Source: Nitrospira sp. (GTDB lineage Bacteria > Nitrospirota > Nitrospiria > Nitrospirales > Nitrospiraceae). From it: a DNA stretch of 64,000 nt. Every line of letters starts with the position of its first letter. The stretch's first letter is position 1. The notes under the pieces are model-generated. The model was not told where the DNA came from. It made no database searches and was given only the letters and a program-made list of their open reading frames with translations. The stretch spans positions 3,550,036-3,614,035 of the forward strand of contig CP060501.1 of the NCBI GenBank assembly GCA_024760545.1, read 5' to 3'. Below, in pieces: positions 18,078 to 27,627 of this stretch. Both the position numbers and the translations under genes were made by a program.

Positions 18078-18114
18078 GCACTGATCCAGCCCAAAGAAGA
18101 GCAGATCAACCATC

Positions 18115-19665
18115 ATGAACCAGTTGGACCTCGGACAGAAGCCACCTCAGAAGACCAGAAGTTGGATCGTTGCAGCCACCTTGTTGACTGCCGGGATGAT
18201 CATCGGTTTCGTCGTGGCGTCGGACCTCGGTTGGCTACCGACAGGCCACGCCATACCGGATACACCGTCTCCGGCAGCGCCTCCGCCGGTCGCCAGACCG
18301 GTTTCGACCGCTCCTCAGCCTGCACTAGGTGGGAGTAGTCAAACCTTTGTGGACATTGCCAAGTCTGTGAAGCCCGCGGTGGTGAATATCTATGCCACCA
18401 AAAGCGGTCGTTCTGAGGGATCAGGGACAACGCCGTTCGACGACCCGTTGTTTCGAAAGTTTTTCGGCGATGAGTTTTTTCGGAAATTCGAACACCCGAA
18501 AGAACGAAAAGAGCGGGGGCTTGGGTCCGGCGTCATCGTAGAATCGAACGGGCTGATCATCACCAACAATCATGTCGTCGGCAAGGCGGATGAGATTCGA
18601 GTCACGCTGTCGGATAAACGCGAATTCAAGGCGAAACTGATCGGCACCGACCCGAAGACAGATGTGGCTGTCGTAAAGATCGATGCGACGGGGCTTCCTA
18701 CGGTGCCTTGGGCGGATTCAGATAAACTGGAGGTCGGGGAGTTCGTTCTCGCCGTGGGAAATCCGTTTGGCCTGACACAGACTGTGACCTTAGGAATTGT
18801 CAGTGCGTTGGGTCGAGCTGCAGGAATTGCCGAGTACGAAGATTTTATCCAGACAGATGCGGCCATCAATCCAGGCAACTCCGGCGGGCCATTGGTCAAT
18901 GTGAGAGGCGAGCTGGTGGGGATCAATACGGCGATCTTCAGCCAGAGCGGCGGCAACATGGGGATCGGGTTTGCTGTACCGAGCAATATGGCGCAAGGCA
19001 TCATGGGGCAGCTCGTGCAGAGCGGAAAAGTCGTCCGTGGCTGGCTTGGAGTGTCCATTCAAGAGTTGACGCCGGAATTGGCCTCCCAGTTCGGCGTTGG
19101 GGACACAAAAGGTGTGCTGGTCAGTGATGTCATGGACGACAGCCCGGCTAAAAAGGCTGGATTCGAGCGAGCCGATGTCATCATTGAATATGACGGCAAA
19201 CCGATGGATTCGCCGACACACCTGCGTAATGCCGTGGCGCAGACTCCGGTTGGGAAAAAGGTGGCCATCAAGTTCATCCGTGACAAGAAGCCGAAAACCG
19301 TCGATCTCACTATCGTCGAGCAGCCCAAGTCGATGTCGCAGAATGGCGATGACGACGGGGGAGAATCGGCCACGCCGACCGGGGTGCTCTCCAGTCTGGA
19401 CGTTCGCGACCTGACTGAAGAATTGGCGGGCCGGTATGGGTTGAAGTCGAGTGACCGAGGCGTCGTGATTGTTCGGGTCAAGCCCGGAAGTACGGCTGAA
19501 GAATTAGGGGTCCGAGAGGGCGATATCGTTCTCGAAGTGAATCGTCAAGCCGTAACATCGGTGAAGGTCTTTGAGCGGATCGCCGGCAAACTGCCGAAGG
19601 ATCAGGCCGTCTTGCTGTTACTGAAACGGCAGGGCAGAACGATCTATCTTACACTTCGTCCATGA
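18115..19665 (+). CDS. DegP/HtrA-type periplasmic serine protease
   Basis: Trypsin-like protease of the Do/HtrA family, 516 residues. Residues 16-36 form a membrane anchor or uncleaved signal, followed by a Pro-rich linker. The protease domain shows the triad H153 (NNHVVG), D183 (TDVAVVKID) and S256 (GNSGGPL). Two PDZ domains follow (about 295-385 and 415-510; GWLGVSIQELTPELA begins the first). It would degrade or refold damaged envelope proteins. The protein is close to the usual length for DegP-like enzymes with two PDZ domains. The MucD/DegP/DegQ subtype cannot be fixed by eye. Confidence 0.93.
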   Translation: MNQLDLGQKPPQKTRSWIVAATLLTAGMIIGFVVASDLGWLPTGHAIPDTPSPAAPPPVARPVSTAPQPALGGSSQTFVDIAKSVKPAVVNIYATKSGRSEGSGTTPFDDPLFRKFFGDEFFRKFEHPKERKERGLGSGVIVESNGLIITNNHVVGKADEIRVTLSDKREFKAKLIGTDPKTDVAVVKIDATGLPTVPWADSDKLEVGEFVLAVGNPFGLTQTVTLGIVSALGRAAGIAEYEDFIQTDAAINPGNSGGPLVNVRGELVGINTAIFSQSGGNMGIGFAVPSNMAQGIMGQLVQSGKVVRGWLGVSIQELTPELASQFGVGDTKGVLVSDVMDDSPAKKAGFERADVIIEYDGKPMDSPTHLRNAVAQTPVGKKVAIKFIRDKKPKTVDLTIVEQPKSMSQNGDDDGGESATPTGVLSSLDVRDLTEELAGRYGLKSSDRGVVIVRVKPGSTAEELGVREGDIVLEVNRQAVTSVKVFERIAGKLPKDQAVLLLLKRQGRTIYLTLRP

Positions 19666-19766
19666 GGCGCCCTGAAGTCAGCAAGATCAAAGAGGCCGGC
19701 GTCGAGGTTGCGCCGTTTCGTCCCATCGTGATGAGCAAGTCCAGCCCAGACTTCATCCGTGAGTAA
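19662..19766 (+). CDS. Possible 34-residue small ORF between degP and ispD
   Basis: A 34-codon frame starts with an ATG overlapping the degP stop (ATGA) and ends inside the first codons of ispD (GTGAGTAA overlap). It reads MRRPEVSKIKEAGVEVAPFR and then 14 more residues, with no recognisable domain. Overlaps at both ends are what a translated coupling ORF would show, but chance is equally possible. I do not recognise it. Confidence 0.25.
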   Translation: MRRPEVSKIKEAGVEVAPFRPIVMSKSSPDFIRE

Positions 19767-20478
19767 TCGCACCGTGGCTCTCGTTCCTGCCGCCGGACGG
19801 GGGCTTCGCATGGGCGGCCCTGTGCCGAAACAATTCCTATCGCTCGGCGGGGAGCCTCTTATCCTCCATTCTCTCCGTGTACTTCAAGTCTCTTCAGCCA
19901 TTGATGAAATCATCCTAGCTGTTCCCGCAACTGAGATGGACTATTGCCTCACGCAGATTGTGGCACAGCATCACTTCACCAAAGTGACAAAAGTGGTGCC
20001 TGGAGGAAAGGAGCGGCAGGATTCAGTTCGGCATGCGCTTGAGGAAGTGCACGACGATGTCGAGGTGGTGCTGGTTCATGATGCGGTACGCCCGTTTCTC
20101 ACTGAGCGGATGGTGGAAGAAGTGGTGAAGAAGGCGCGGGCTAAGGGAGCAGCGATCATTGCTCTGCCGATGAAAGATACGGTCAAGCAGGTGGGGGCGG
20201 ACCATGTGATCGAACGGACTCTCGATCGGGAGACGCTATGGCTGGCTCAGACCCCGCAAGCCTTCCGGCGAGATTGGTTGTTGGCAGCCCATCGGAAGGC
20301 TCATGGGGAGGGAGTTCGCGCGACGGATGACGCCTATTTGATGGAGTGGTGCGGATATCCTGTTTCTGTGGTGGAAGGGAGCGGAGAAAATATCAAAGTG
20401 ACGAGGCCGGAAGATATGGTGATCGGCGAAGCAATCTTGTCGTCACGTCGATCGGATGGCATGAAAGGAACGGTATGA
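19759..20478 (+). CDS. ispD: 2-C-methyl-D-erythritol 4-phosphate cytidylyltransferase
   Basis: Cytidylyltransferase of 239 residues in the MEP isoprenoid pathway, converting MEP plus CTP to CDP-ME. The N-terminal ALVPAAGRGLRMGGPVPKQFL is the CTP-binding signature. GGKERQDSVRHAL, VLVHDAVRPFL and AQTPQAFRRDWL are the other diagnostic segments, and TDDAYLMEWCGYPVSVVEGSGENIKVT closes the domain. Translation starts at GTG. The stop overlaps the ispF start by ATGA, so the two pathway enzymes are translationally coupled. Confidence 0.95.
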   Translation: MSNRTVALVPAAGRGLRMGGPVPKQFLSLGGEPLILHSLRVLQVSSAIDEIILAVPATEMDYCLTQIVAQHHFTKVTKVVPGGKERQDSVRHALEEVHDDVEVVLVHDAVRPFLTERMVEEVVKKARAKGAAIIALPMKDTVKQVGADHVIERTLDRETLWLAQTPQAFRRDWLLAAHRKAHGEGVRATDDAYLMEWCGYPVSVVEGSGENIKVTRPEDMVIGEAILSSRRSDGMKGTV

Positions 20479-20960
20479 AAAAGGGCTCTCGCATCGGCTA
20501 TGGCTACGACGTCCACCCGCTCGGACCGGGCCGCAAATTGATTCTTGGGGGAATTGAAATTCCACACACGAAAGGATTGCTCGGCCATTCCGATTCCGAT
20601 GTACTGGTGCATGCGGTTTGCGATGCGCTGTTGGGCGCGATGGGAGAAGGAGATCTCGGGCGGCACTACCCGAGTTCAGACTCCAAGTACAAGGGGATCT
20701 CGAGCTTGAAACTGCTGGAAGATGTCATGGCGAAGCTGAAAGCCAATGGGTATCGGATCGGAAACATCGACACCGTGATTGTGGCCCAGGCTCCCCGCCT
20801 CGGCCCACATCTGGCAGCGATGCAGAAGAAAATGGCGGAGACTGCGGATATCGATCCTGCCCTGATCAATGTAAAGGTCAAAAGCGGGGAAGGATTAGAT
20901 GCGGTCGGGCACGAAGAGGGAATGATCGCTCACGCTGTATGTTTGATCGAGCCGGTCTGA
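20475..20960 (+). CDS. ispF: 2-C-methyl-D-erythritol 2,4-cyclodiphosphate synthase
   Basis: IspF of 161 residues, forming MEcPP from CDP-ME 2-phosphate, the step two after IspD. Signature motifs are RIGYGYDVHPL with the metal-binding Asp/His, LLGHSDSDVLVHAVCDALLGA, GDLGRHYPSSDSKYKG and KVKSGEGLDAVGHEEG. I chose the ATG at 20475 because it overlaps the ispD stop and gives the normal family length; the frame is open further upstream but that part reads as the ispD antisense frame. Functions as a trimer in the cytoplasm. Confidence 0.95.
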   Translation: MKKGSRIGYGYDVHPLGPGRKLILGGIEIPHTKGLLGHSDSDVLVHAVCDALLGAMGEGDLGRHYPSSDSKYKGISSLKLLEDVMAKLKANGYRIGNIDTVIVAQAPRLGPHLAAMQKKMAETADIDPALINVKVKSGEGLDAVGHEEGMIAHAVCLIEPV

Positions 20961-20979
20961 CGTCGTACGATACTCAGTC

Positions 20980-21630
20980 GTGTTGACGAAGATCAAACAA
21001 GACCTCCAGGCGATTTTTGATCGGGACCCCGCGGCGACCAGCACACTGGAGGTGGTCCTGACCTATGCCGGGTTTCATGCGCTCTTGGCCTACCGCTTCT
21101 CTCACTGGCTGAAGTCACATGATGTTCCGATTCTGCCGCGTGTTATTTCGCAGTTAGCGCGCTGGATGACCGGTGTTGAGATCCATCCTTCCGCCAAGAT
21201 CGGGACCGGGTTTTTCATCGATCACGGCATGGGAGTCGTGATCGGGGAAACTGCTCAAATCGGTGATTACGTGACGCTCTTTCAAGGAGTGACATTGGGT
21301 GGCACGGGCAAAGAGCGAGGGAAACGCCATCCCACTCTCGGGAATCACATCATGGTCGGGGCTGGTGCGAAGATCCTTGGCGGCATTACGATCGGCGACA
21401 ATGTGAAGATCGGTGCGAATTCAGTCGTTCTGAAGAACATCGCGGCCAATTCGACCGTGATCGGAGTGCCTGCCCGCGTCATTAAGACCCAGGGGACGCG
21501 TTTACCAGATGCGACCATGGATCAAGTCGATCTGTCCGACCCGATTATTGACCGGCTGATCGCCCTTGAACGGGAATTGATCGAACTCCGCAAGAAGCTC
21601 GAAAACCAGGATACACCGCCCCGTCCTTAG
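20980..21630 (+). CDS. cysE: Serine O-acetyltransferase
   Basis: Left-handed beta-helix acetyltransferase of 216 residues (short bacterial CysE form) that makes O-acetylserine for cysteine synthesis. It has the hexapeptide repeats and motifs FSHWLKSHDVP, GVEIHPSAKIGTGFFIDHGMGVVIGETAQIGDYVTLFQGVTLGGTGKERGKRHPTLG, with the catalytic His in FIDHG and HPT. The start is a GTG 19 bp after ispF, so it may share that transcript. The C-terminal tail is charged and probably coiled. Confidence 0.93.
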   Translation: MLTKIKQDLQAIFDRDPAATSTLEVVLTYAGFHALLAYRFSHWLKSHDVPILPRVISQLARWMTGVEIHPSAKIGTGFFIDHGMGVVIGETAQIGDYVTLFQGVTLGGTGKERGKRHPTLGNHIMVGAGAKILGGITIGDNVKIGANSVVLKNIAANSTVIGVPARVIKTQGTRLPDATMDQVDLSDPIIDRLIALERELIELRKKLENQDTPPRP

Positions 21631-21902
21631 GCCCTTCCACTCGACTCGTCGTTTTCTGCTCGCCCGCCGCTGTATTGCACACCTTTGTCCGATTCTTTAG
21701 GCCAGCAGTGCTAGTCCCGCCGGCCGATCTTCCATAAGCCCCATCTTCTCGTCTGCACACTTCACCGCTCTAATTCATCACTGGTCTCAGGACTGAAGGG
21801 AGGAAGATTTCTCCCGGAGAAATAGGGTATTCTCTCCGGCGAGCCAATGCGCATCGCGGCAGCCGTATCGAACAGTTTCAGCAGGAACAAGGAAGGGAAC
21901 CT
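21631..21902 (+). other. 272-bp intergenic region upstream of the phosphonate genes
   Basis: Non-coding gap between cysE and the PEP mutase gene. It contains a small perfect inverted repeat, TTCTCCCGGAGAA, near 21810-21822 and an AAGGAAGGGAACC ribosome-binding site directly before the next ATG. A promoter for the phosphonate genes should lie here, but I see no convincing -35/-10 pair. No RNA gene recognised. Confidence 0.5.
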
Positions 21903-23537
21903 ATGAGTTCAACACCAGGCATCACACCGGCGCGCCAATTTAAGAAGCTCCTGATGTCCGAGCAGTTGGAATTCATCTGTGAAGCCCACAATGGTCTGAG
22001 CGCAAAAATAGTTCAAGAAACCGGCTTTCGAGGCATTTGGGCCAGCGGTCTTTCCATCTCGGCGCAATTCGGTGTCCGCGACAACAACGAAGCCAGTTGG
22101 ACCCAAGTCCTGGACAATCTGGAATTCATGTCCGATGCGACGACGATTCCGATTCTTCTCGACGGCGATACCGGATACGGCAACTTCAATAACATGCAGC
22201 GTCTCGTCCGAAAACTGGAGCAGCGCCGTATCGCCGCGGTCTGCATCGAGGACAAGCTTTTTCCCAAGACGAATAGCTTTATCAAAGGGGACGCCCAACC
22301 GATGGCGGACATGCAAGAGTTTTGCGGCAAGATCAAGGCGGGCAAAGATGCCCAGACCGATCCGGACTTTTCCATCATTGCCAGGGTGGAGGCCTTTATC
22401 TGCGGCTGGGGGCTGGCGGAAGCTCTGCGTCGAGCGGAGGCTTATCGGCAGGCGGGTGCCGACGGCATCCTCATTCATAGTGCGCTGTCGGTACCGGATG
22501 AGATCTTGTCGTTCAAACAGGAATGGGGAAACCGATGCCCGGTCGTGATCGTGCCCACTAAATATTACGCTACGCCCACCGATGTGTTTCGGCAGCATGG
22601 ATTTTCTATGGTGATTTGGGCCAATCACATGCTGCGGGCCGCGGTGGCCGCTATGCAGAAAACGGCGCGGATTTTAAAGGAACAAGAACATCTCCTCTCC
22701 ATTGAAGACAAGGTCGTGCCGGTTTCAGAAATCTTTCGCCTGCAAAATGCTGCGGAATTACAGGATGCTGAAGACCGGTACCTTCCCCGCGGCGCCGAAA
22801 ACACGTCCGCCATTGTGCTGGCCGCTTCCCGCGGGGAGGAACTCCGGGAGTTGACGGAACATCAGCCCAAGACGATGGTGAAAATTCAGGGCGCGTCGAT
22901 TCTGTCTCACATCGTGGACGCCTACAACGCCGTGGGGATCAAGGACATCACGGTCGTCCGTGGGTATAAGAAGGAGGCGGTGACCCTGCGGAATCTGACC
23001 TATCTCGATAACGATGACTTTGCTGAAACCGGTGAGTTGGATTCGCTCGACAAAGCTCTCCGCGCGCGGAAAGGCCTGGCTAAGGATCTGATCATTTCGT
23101 ACGGTGACGTGCTGTTCAATAAGTACATCCCTCAGGCTCTCTGCCAGGAAAAAGAAGACTTTGTGATCTTCGTGGACAGCGATTGGCAGAACCAAAGCAG
23201 TTATGCTCGCCTGGGCGGCTTTGCCGAATGCTCTCTGCCGAATTCAAAGAAGGCGTTTAACGCCAAGATCTACCTCAAGCAATTAGGAGATACGGTTTCG
23301 AGAGAACACACGCATGGAGTCTGGATGGGTTTTCTGAAAACGTCTGCTGCCGGAGCCGTCCAGTTACAGACAATTCTGACCGCAATGCTGGCCGACCCTG
23401 CCAATCGCAAAGCCGGCATCCCCAATCTGTTGCAAGAACTGCTGAAACGTCAGCATCCGATTCGCGTGCTGTATACGGTCGGACACTGGCTCGACATCAA
23501 CAGCCTCGATGACGTGGTTCAGGCAGGTAATTTTTGA
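21903..23537 (+). CDS. aepX: Phosphoenolpyruvate mutase fused to a nucleotidyltransferase-like domain
   Basis: A 544-residue two-domain protein. Residues 10-290 are a PEP mutase of the isocitrate lyase superfamily, which rearranges PEP to phosphonopyruvate and so makes the C-P bond. The diagnostic active-site motif [11 protein letters not shown] is at 116-126, and DGDTGYGN is at 88-94. Residues about 305-540 resemble a sugar-nucleotide/CTP transferase ([22 protein letters not shown]), as in fused PepM proteins of phosphonoglycan and phosphonolipid pathways, where this domain probably activates an aminoethyl- or hydroxyethyl-phosphonate with CTP. The first Gly-rich loop is altered compared with active transferases, so its activity is not certain. 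The decarboxylase gene follows. Confidence 0.9.
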   Translation: MSSTPGITPARQFKKLLMSEQLEFICEAHNGLSAKIVQETGFRGIWASGLSISAQFGVRDNNEASWTQVLDNLEFMSDATTIPILLDGDTGYGNFNNMQRLVRKLEQRRIAAVCIEDKLFPKTNSFIKGDAQPMADMQEFCGKIKAGKDAQTDPDFSIIARVEAFICGWGLAEALRRAEAYRQAGADGILIHSALSVPDEILSFKQEWGNRCPVVIVPTKYYATPTDVFRQHGFSMVIWANHMLRAAVAAMQKTARILKEQEHLLSIEDKVVPVSEIFRLQNAAELQDAEDRYLPRGAENTSAIVLAASRGEELRELTEHQPKTMVKIQGASILSHIVDAYNAVGIKDITVVRGYKKEAVTLRNLTYLDNDDFAETGELDSLDKALRARKGLAKDLIISYGDVLFNKYIPQALCQEKEDFVIFVDSDWQNQSSYARLGGFAECSLPNSKKAFNAKIYLKQLGDTVSREHTHGVWMGFLKTSAAGAVQLQTILTAMLADPANRKAGIPNLLQELLKRQHPIRVLYTVGHWLDINSLDDVVQAGNF

Positions 23538-23657
23538 CTTCTGTGCGCGGTTTACGCGCGTGCACTCATCTCGTCATGATGGTGGCGCTACCGGGTGATT
23601 CGGGTCGCCCCACTCGCAACATATTCCTACTCAATCGTGCTCTATGGAGAAGAGTCC

Positions 23658-24791
23658 ATGCTGAACCCACAGGAATTTATTGAATGTCTGAAAGAGAATG
23701 GCGTTGAGTTCTTCACGGGAGTGCCGGATTCCCTGCTTAAAGAGTTTTGTGCCTGCATCGCTCATACGAGTCGAACCGATCGGCATATCATCGCCGCGAA
23801 TGAAGGCGGAGCAGTCGCACTGGCACTGGGGTACCACTTGGCAACACGCAACGTTCCACTCGTCTATTTACAGAACTCCGGGTTAGGCAACGTCATCAAT
23901 CCACTTTTGTCACTGGTTGATGGAGAGGTGTATTCGATTCCTCTGCTGTTCGTCATCGGATGGCGTGGTGAACCGGGGTTCCACGATGAGCCTCAACACA
24001 AAAAGCAGGGACGAGTGATGCTTCCCATGCTCGAGGCCATGGAGATTCCCGTTTCGGTGTTGGGACCGGAGTTGGATCATGCGGGAACGATTGTGAAGGA
24101 CGCACTGACATATGTCCGAAAGACCAGCACCCCCTTTGCCCTTATCATCAAACAAGGAACCTTTGGATCGTTTGTTGCCCCGCGGATAGAGAGAACGGAA
24201 TTCCCCCTCACTCGGGAAGAAGCTATCCAGCAGGTGATCGATGCCCTGGAAGAGCGAGACGTGGTTATCTCTACCACCGGCATGCCTTCTCGAGAAGTGT
24301 ACGAATACAGGAGCAAAAGAGGTGACGGCCATCACCGCGATTTCTTGACGGTAGGCGGCATGGGACACGCTTCGCAAATTGCGCTCGGCATTGCGCTCCA
24401 AAGACCTGAGCGTTCCGTCTATTGTCTCGATGGAGACGGCGCTCTTCTTATGCACATGGGGGCTCTGGCGCTCAATGGAACGCTAAAGCCCAGAAATTTG
24501 AAGCATATTATTCTGAATAATGGCGCCCATGATTCGGTCGGTGGCCAGCCGACGGTGGCACGGGATGTTGATATTCTGGGCATTGCTCGTGCCGCTTCCT
24601 ATGAACAGGTTTTTAGGGCTCAAACGAAGCAGGAACTTCAGTCGTGTCTGGAAGAGCTGAAACGCTCAATTGGTCCGAGCCTGCTTGAGGTCTGCGTACG
24701 CCGCGGAGCAAGGAAGGACTTGGGCAGACCGGCCACCACTCCGGTTCAAAACAAGAAGGCCTTCATGGAGTTTATCGAGCACAACAGTTAG
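23658..24791 (+). CDS. aepY: Phosphonopyruvate decarboxylase
   Basis: Thiamine diphosphate-dependent enzyme of 377 residues that decarboxylates phosphonopyruvate to phosphonoacetaldehyde and drives the unfavourable PEP mutase step. The N-terminal half has FFTGVPDSLLKEFCA, AANEGGAVALALGYHLAT (with the TPP-activating Glu) and LQNSGLGNVINPL, and the C-terminal half has VGGMGHASQIALGIAL and the TPP/Mg motif GDGALLMHMG...NNGAHDSVGGQ. I chose the ATG at 23658, which has a GGAGAAGAG ribosome-binding site. No 2-aminoethylphosphonate transaminase follows; the next gene is truA on the opposite strand. Confidence 0.92.
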   Translation: MLNPQEFIECLKENGVEFFTGVPDSLLKEFCACIAHTSRTDRHIIAANEGGAVALALGYHLATRNVPLVYLQNSGLGNVINPLLSLVDGEVYSIPLLFVIGWRGEPGFHDEPQHKKQGRVMLPMLEAMEIPVSVLGPELDHAGTIVKDALTYVRKTSTPFALIIKQGTFGSFVAPRIERTEFPLTREEAIQQVIDALEERDVVISTTGMPSREVYEYRSKRGDGHHRDFLTVGGMGHASQIALGIALQRPERSVYCLDGDGALLMHMGALALNGTLKPRNLKHIILNNGAHDSVGGQPTVARDVDILGIARAASYEQVFRAQTKQELQSCLEELKRSIGPSLLEVCVRRGARKDLGRPATTPVQNKKAFMEFIEHNS

Positions 24792-24927
24792 CGAATACGC
24801 GAAACTGGATATAGGTTGAGTGCTAGGTGTGGCCTCGTGGAGGGCATGGTCTCCCATTGAGGCTGAATTCAACACGATCCAGCAAGTAGCGACCCACTTT
24901 CAGCGATTCTTCTGCATCTTTGAAGCA

Positions 24928-25665
24928 TCAATCATAGTCGACTCGCGCCAAAAACAGCCCCTGTGGGGGAGCGGTTTTGCCGGCTGCCGAGCGGTCGCGA
25001 GCTGCAAGAATGGTTTTGAGGCTGTCCGCCTGACGTTTGTGCGTGCCGACTTCCACAAGGGTTCCGACGAGCGATCGGACCATTTGCTTCAAGAACCGGT
25101 CGGCGTAAGCTTCGATCCGCAATCCTTCACCCTCTCGAAAGACGGTGAATCGTTGAAGATGACACACGGGATCATCGTTTTCTGTAGGCTGTGTCTGGAA
25201 CGAAGAAAAATCGTGTGAGCCGATCAGGTAGAGGCCGGCTTTATTCATCGCCGCGTCATCGAGAGGCCGATGGATGTGCCAACGATAGTCACGTTCAACC
25301 GCCGGACGCTCCGGGCGATTCACAATGCGGTACTCATAGAGTTTGCCCTTCGCCGAATGCCTCGCATGGAATGTGTCCGGCATGAGCGTGGCTGACCGCA
25401 CCACAATGCTCTCCGGCAGGTGAGCATTTAAGGCCCTGCTCCATTCACGAGGCGTCATGTCTCGGTCGGTACGGAAGCTTGCAGCCTGCCCCAGCGCATG
25501 AACTCCGGCGTCGGTACGTCCGGCGCCGATCACCGGTATTTTGGCTTGAGTGACGCCGAAGATGGCCGTTTCGACGGCTTCTTGAATCGTCGGCCGGCCG
25601 GGCTGGCGTTGCCACCCTGCATAGGCGGTGCCGTCATATTCGAGGATGAGTTTTATGGTGGGCAT
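24928..25665 (-). CDS. truA: tRNA pseudouridine(38-40) synthase
   Basis: TruA of 245 residues, which isomerises uridines 38-40 in the tRNA anticodon stem. The catalytic Asp is D52 in GRTDAGVHALGQ; LEYDGTAYAGWQRQP begins the protein and YRWHIHRPLD, FLKQMVRSLVGTLVEVG are the other family segments. It runs opposite to the phosphonate genes. amiC lies about 30 bp upstream in the same direction, so they may share a transcript. Confidence 0.95.
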   Translation of the reverse strand: MPTIKLILEYDGTAYAGWQRQPGRPTIQEAVETAIFGVTQAKIPVIGAGRTDAGVHALGQAASFRTDRDMTPREWSRALNAHLPESIVVRSATLMPDTFHARHSAKGKLYEYRIVNRPERPAVERDYRWHIHRPLDDAAMNKAGLYLIGSHDFSSFQTQPTENDDPVCHLQRFTVFREGEGLRIEAYADRFLKQMVRSLVGTLVEVGTHKRQADSLKTILAARDRSAAGKTAPPQGLFLARVDYD

Positions 25666-25695
25666 GAAACCCGGAGCTCGCGACCAAGGAAACGA

Positions 25696-26979
25696 TCATC
25701 GGATATCCGATCTATTGCTGGCGAGGAACGAGACAATGCCTTGATAGAGCGATTGAGCGACATCCCTGACGAATACCGGTTTCTGGAGGAGGTCTTCTTC
25801 AGTAGGGTTCGAGATATAGGCAATCTCGGCCAAGATACTGGGCATACTCGTAAATCGCAATACGTAAAAAGGGGCTGTCTTGACGCCATGGTCGTTGACG
25901 GCGTAGTGCCCGTTCATTTGAGCGACCATCGCCTCTTTCGCGTTCCAGGCGAGCTCCAACGATTCTTCGATCTTCTTGGTGGTCAGCAAATCCGCAACGA
26001 GATATTCCCATCCGACTCCGGTGTTGCTGATGGGCGTGCCGTTTTCTCGCGCCGCCACTTCCAAGGCCCGCTGATCCTTGGCCTCTCCGAAATGATAGAT
26101 TTCAATGCCTTTGACGGAACGCGAGGGATGCGAATTCACATGGATGGACACGAATAAATCGGCCTCGTGGCTATTGGCAAACTTGGCCCGGTCTCCCAGC
26201 TCGACAAAGACATCACGGTCCCGTGTCATCATCACGCGCATGCCCGGTTGCTTGCTCAAAAGCTCCCGTAGTTGAAGTCCGACTTTCAGTGTGATGTCTT
26301 TTTCTTCCGTTCGCCGAAGGCCACGTGCTCCGGGGTCCTTCCCCCCATGTCCAGGGTCTATCACAATCGTGGTGTAGTCTTTGGCAGGAGGCGCTATGGG
26401 CTGAGGGGACGGAGGGATTGAACGCGAAGGTATCTCACGTATTCCGTTTGGAGAAGCGGCACCCTGGTCTATGGAGGGGGTAACATCGACAACCAACCGG
26501 GGAGGATCGGAAAGCGCGAACTGCTTATACGTCCGAAATGATGTGGTCGGAAGGGACACGGCGACGATATGAGGAGTCAGTTGACTCACCATAAAGAGAG
26601 AAGGGACCGTACCATCAGCGGCCTTGGCCAGCGCCGGTTGACTTAACGAGGCATTGGAAAGCGCAATGACCACGCGACTCGGATTGTCTTCTCGTTGCTC
26701 GATGACCTTGGTGTGGCGATCTAAATCCATCACGAGTCGGGTTTTGCCCGGGCTGGTCATCACACGGAGGTTTCGGACAGTGACAGGAGCGAGGGATGCG
26801 GGCGTTGCCCCTACACGGGGCTTTTTCGACTTCGTCGCCGCCTGAGGACGGTGATGGTCAGGGGATTCACCCCAGGCCGGTTGAATCAGAACGGCGTGTG
26901 CGGAAATAAGGAAGATCCCGCAGAATAAAAGGTGGATAACGGGCTTGACTGAAAGCAGCCGTGGTTCTCGTGCTTGCAT
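25696..26979 (-). CDS. amiC: N-acetylmuramoyl-L-alanine amidase with AMIN domain
   Basis: Exported cell-wall amidase of 427 residues. A signal peptide (to about residue 37, ending QPAWGE) is followed by an AMIN domain (about 65-155; VTVRNLRVMTSPGKTRLVMDL), a Pro-rich linker, and a zinc-dependent Amidase_3 domain (about 205-420). The catalytic part shows IVIDPGHGGKDPGARG with the first Zn ligand His, LTLKVG-like helix, DLFVSIHVNSHPS with the second His, and AEIAYISNP with the catalytic Glu. It cleaves stem peptides from glycan for daughter-cell separation. Length and architecture match AmiC-type enzymes. Confidence 0.93.
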   Translation of the reverse strand: MQAREPRLLSVKPVIHLLFCGIFLISAHAVLIQPAWGESPDHHRPQAATKSKKPRVGATPASLAPVTVRNLRVMTSPGKTRLVMDLDRHTKVIEQREDNPSRVVIALSNASLSQPALAKAADGTVPSLFMVSQLTPHIVAVSLPTTSFRTYKQFALSDPPRLVVDVTPSIDQGAASPNGIREIPSRSIPPSPQPIAPPAKDYTTIVIDPGHGGKDPGARGLRRTEEKDITLKVGLQLRELLSKQPGMRVMMTRDRDVFVELGDRAKFANSHEADLFVSIHVNSHPSRSVKGIEIYHFGEAKDQRALEVAARENGTPISNTGVGWEYLVADLLTTKKIEESLELAWNAKEAMVAQMNGHYAVNDHGVKTAPFYVLRFTSMPSILAEIAYISNPTEEDLLQKPVFVRDVAQSLYQGIVSFLASNRSDIR

Positions 26980-27105
26980 ACGCCCTTTTCAGGCAATGAG
27001 GATGTGAAACTATTCTCAGATGTCCGTCGCCTTGTCAAGAAATACGCTAGTTAGTAATGCGGAACCCGCATTGACTGTTCCATCATCTCCGCGGTAGCGT
27101 GAAAG

Positions 27106-27627
27106 ATGCCCACTCATCTGATCGTCGACGGATATAATCTCCTGGGAGTTGGCGGAACGCGTTCCGGACACCTCGAATCGGCACGCGAATCGTTGTTGCG
27201 GGATCTCGCGGCTTATCGTCACCGCAAGAATCATCATATTACCGTCGTGTTCGATGGCTGGCAGCAGGGCCGATCGACAGAGAAGCGGGAACATCGCGCC
27301 GGTGTACAGGTGATCTATTCGAAACGGGGAGAGCGGGCGGATCAGGTGATCCAACGGTTGGCGCGGGAATATGGGGTCGACTGCGCGGTCGTCAGTTCCG
27401 ACCATGAGATCGTGAATGCGGCCAGAGCGCATGGGGCCTTCGTCATGGAAGCTCGGGAGTTTGCGGGGAAACTCCGAGGATTGACGGCTTCCGTCGGCAT
27501 CGTGCCATACAAGGAACTTGATGTCGGAGATGGCGAACCCTCAAGGCGCGGACCGGAAAAGAAGGGGAATCCCCGGAAGCTTCCAAAGTCCCAAAGGCAG
27601 CGCGACCGTCAGCTCAGGCGATTTTGA
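27106..27627 (+). CDS. NYN domain protein (YacP-like putative ribonuclease)
   Basis: Protein of 173 residues of the YacP-type NYN family, PIN-like nucleases of which Bacillus Rae1 is a ribosome-associated mRNA endonuclease. The fold begins with LIVDGYNLLGV, then VVFDGWQ and VSSDHEIVNAA, the acidic positions expected in the active site. The C-terminus is strongly basic (KKGNPRKLPKSQRQRDRQLRR), which would suit RNA binding. It is convergent with tatD and the two overlap by 14 bp at their 3' ends. The substrate is not known. Confidence 0.85.
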   Translation: MPTHLIVDGYNLLGVGGTRSGHLESARESLLRDLAAYRHRKNHHITVVFDGWQQGRSTEKREHRAGVQVIYSKRGERADQVIQRLAREYGVDCAVVSSDHEIVNAARAHGAFVMEAREFAGKLRGLTASVGIVPYKELDVGDGEPSRRGPEKKGNPRKLPKSQRQRDRQLRRF

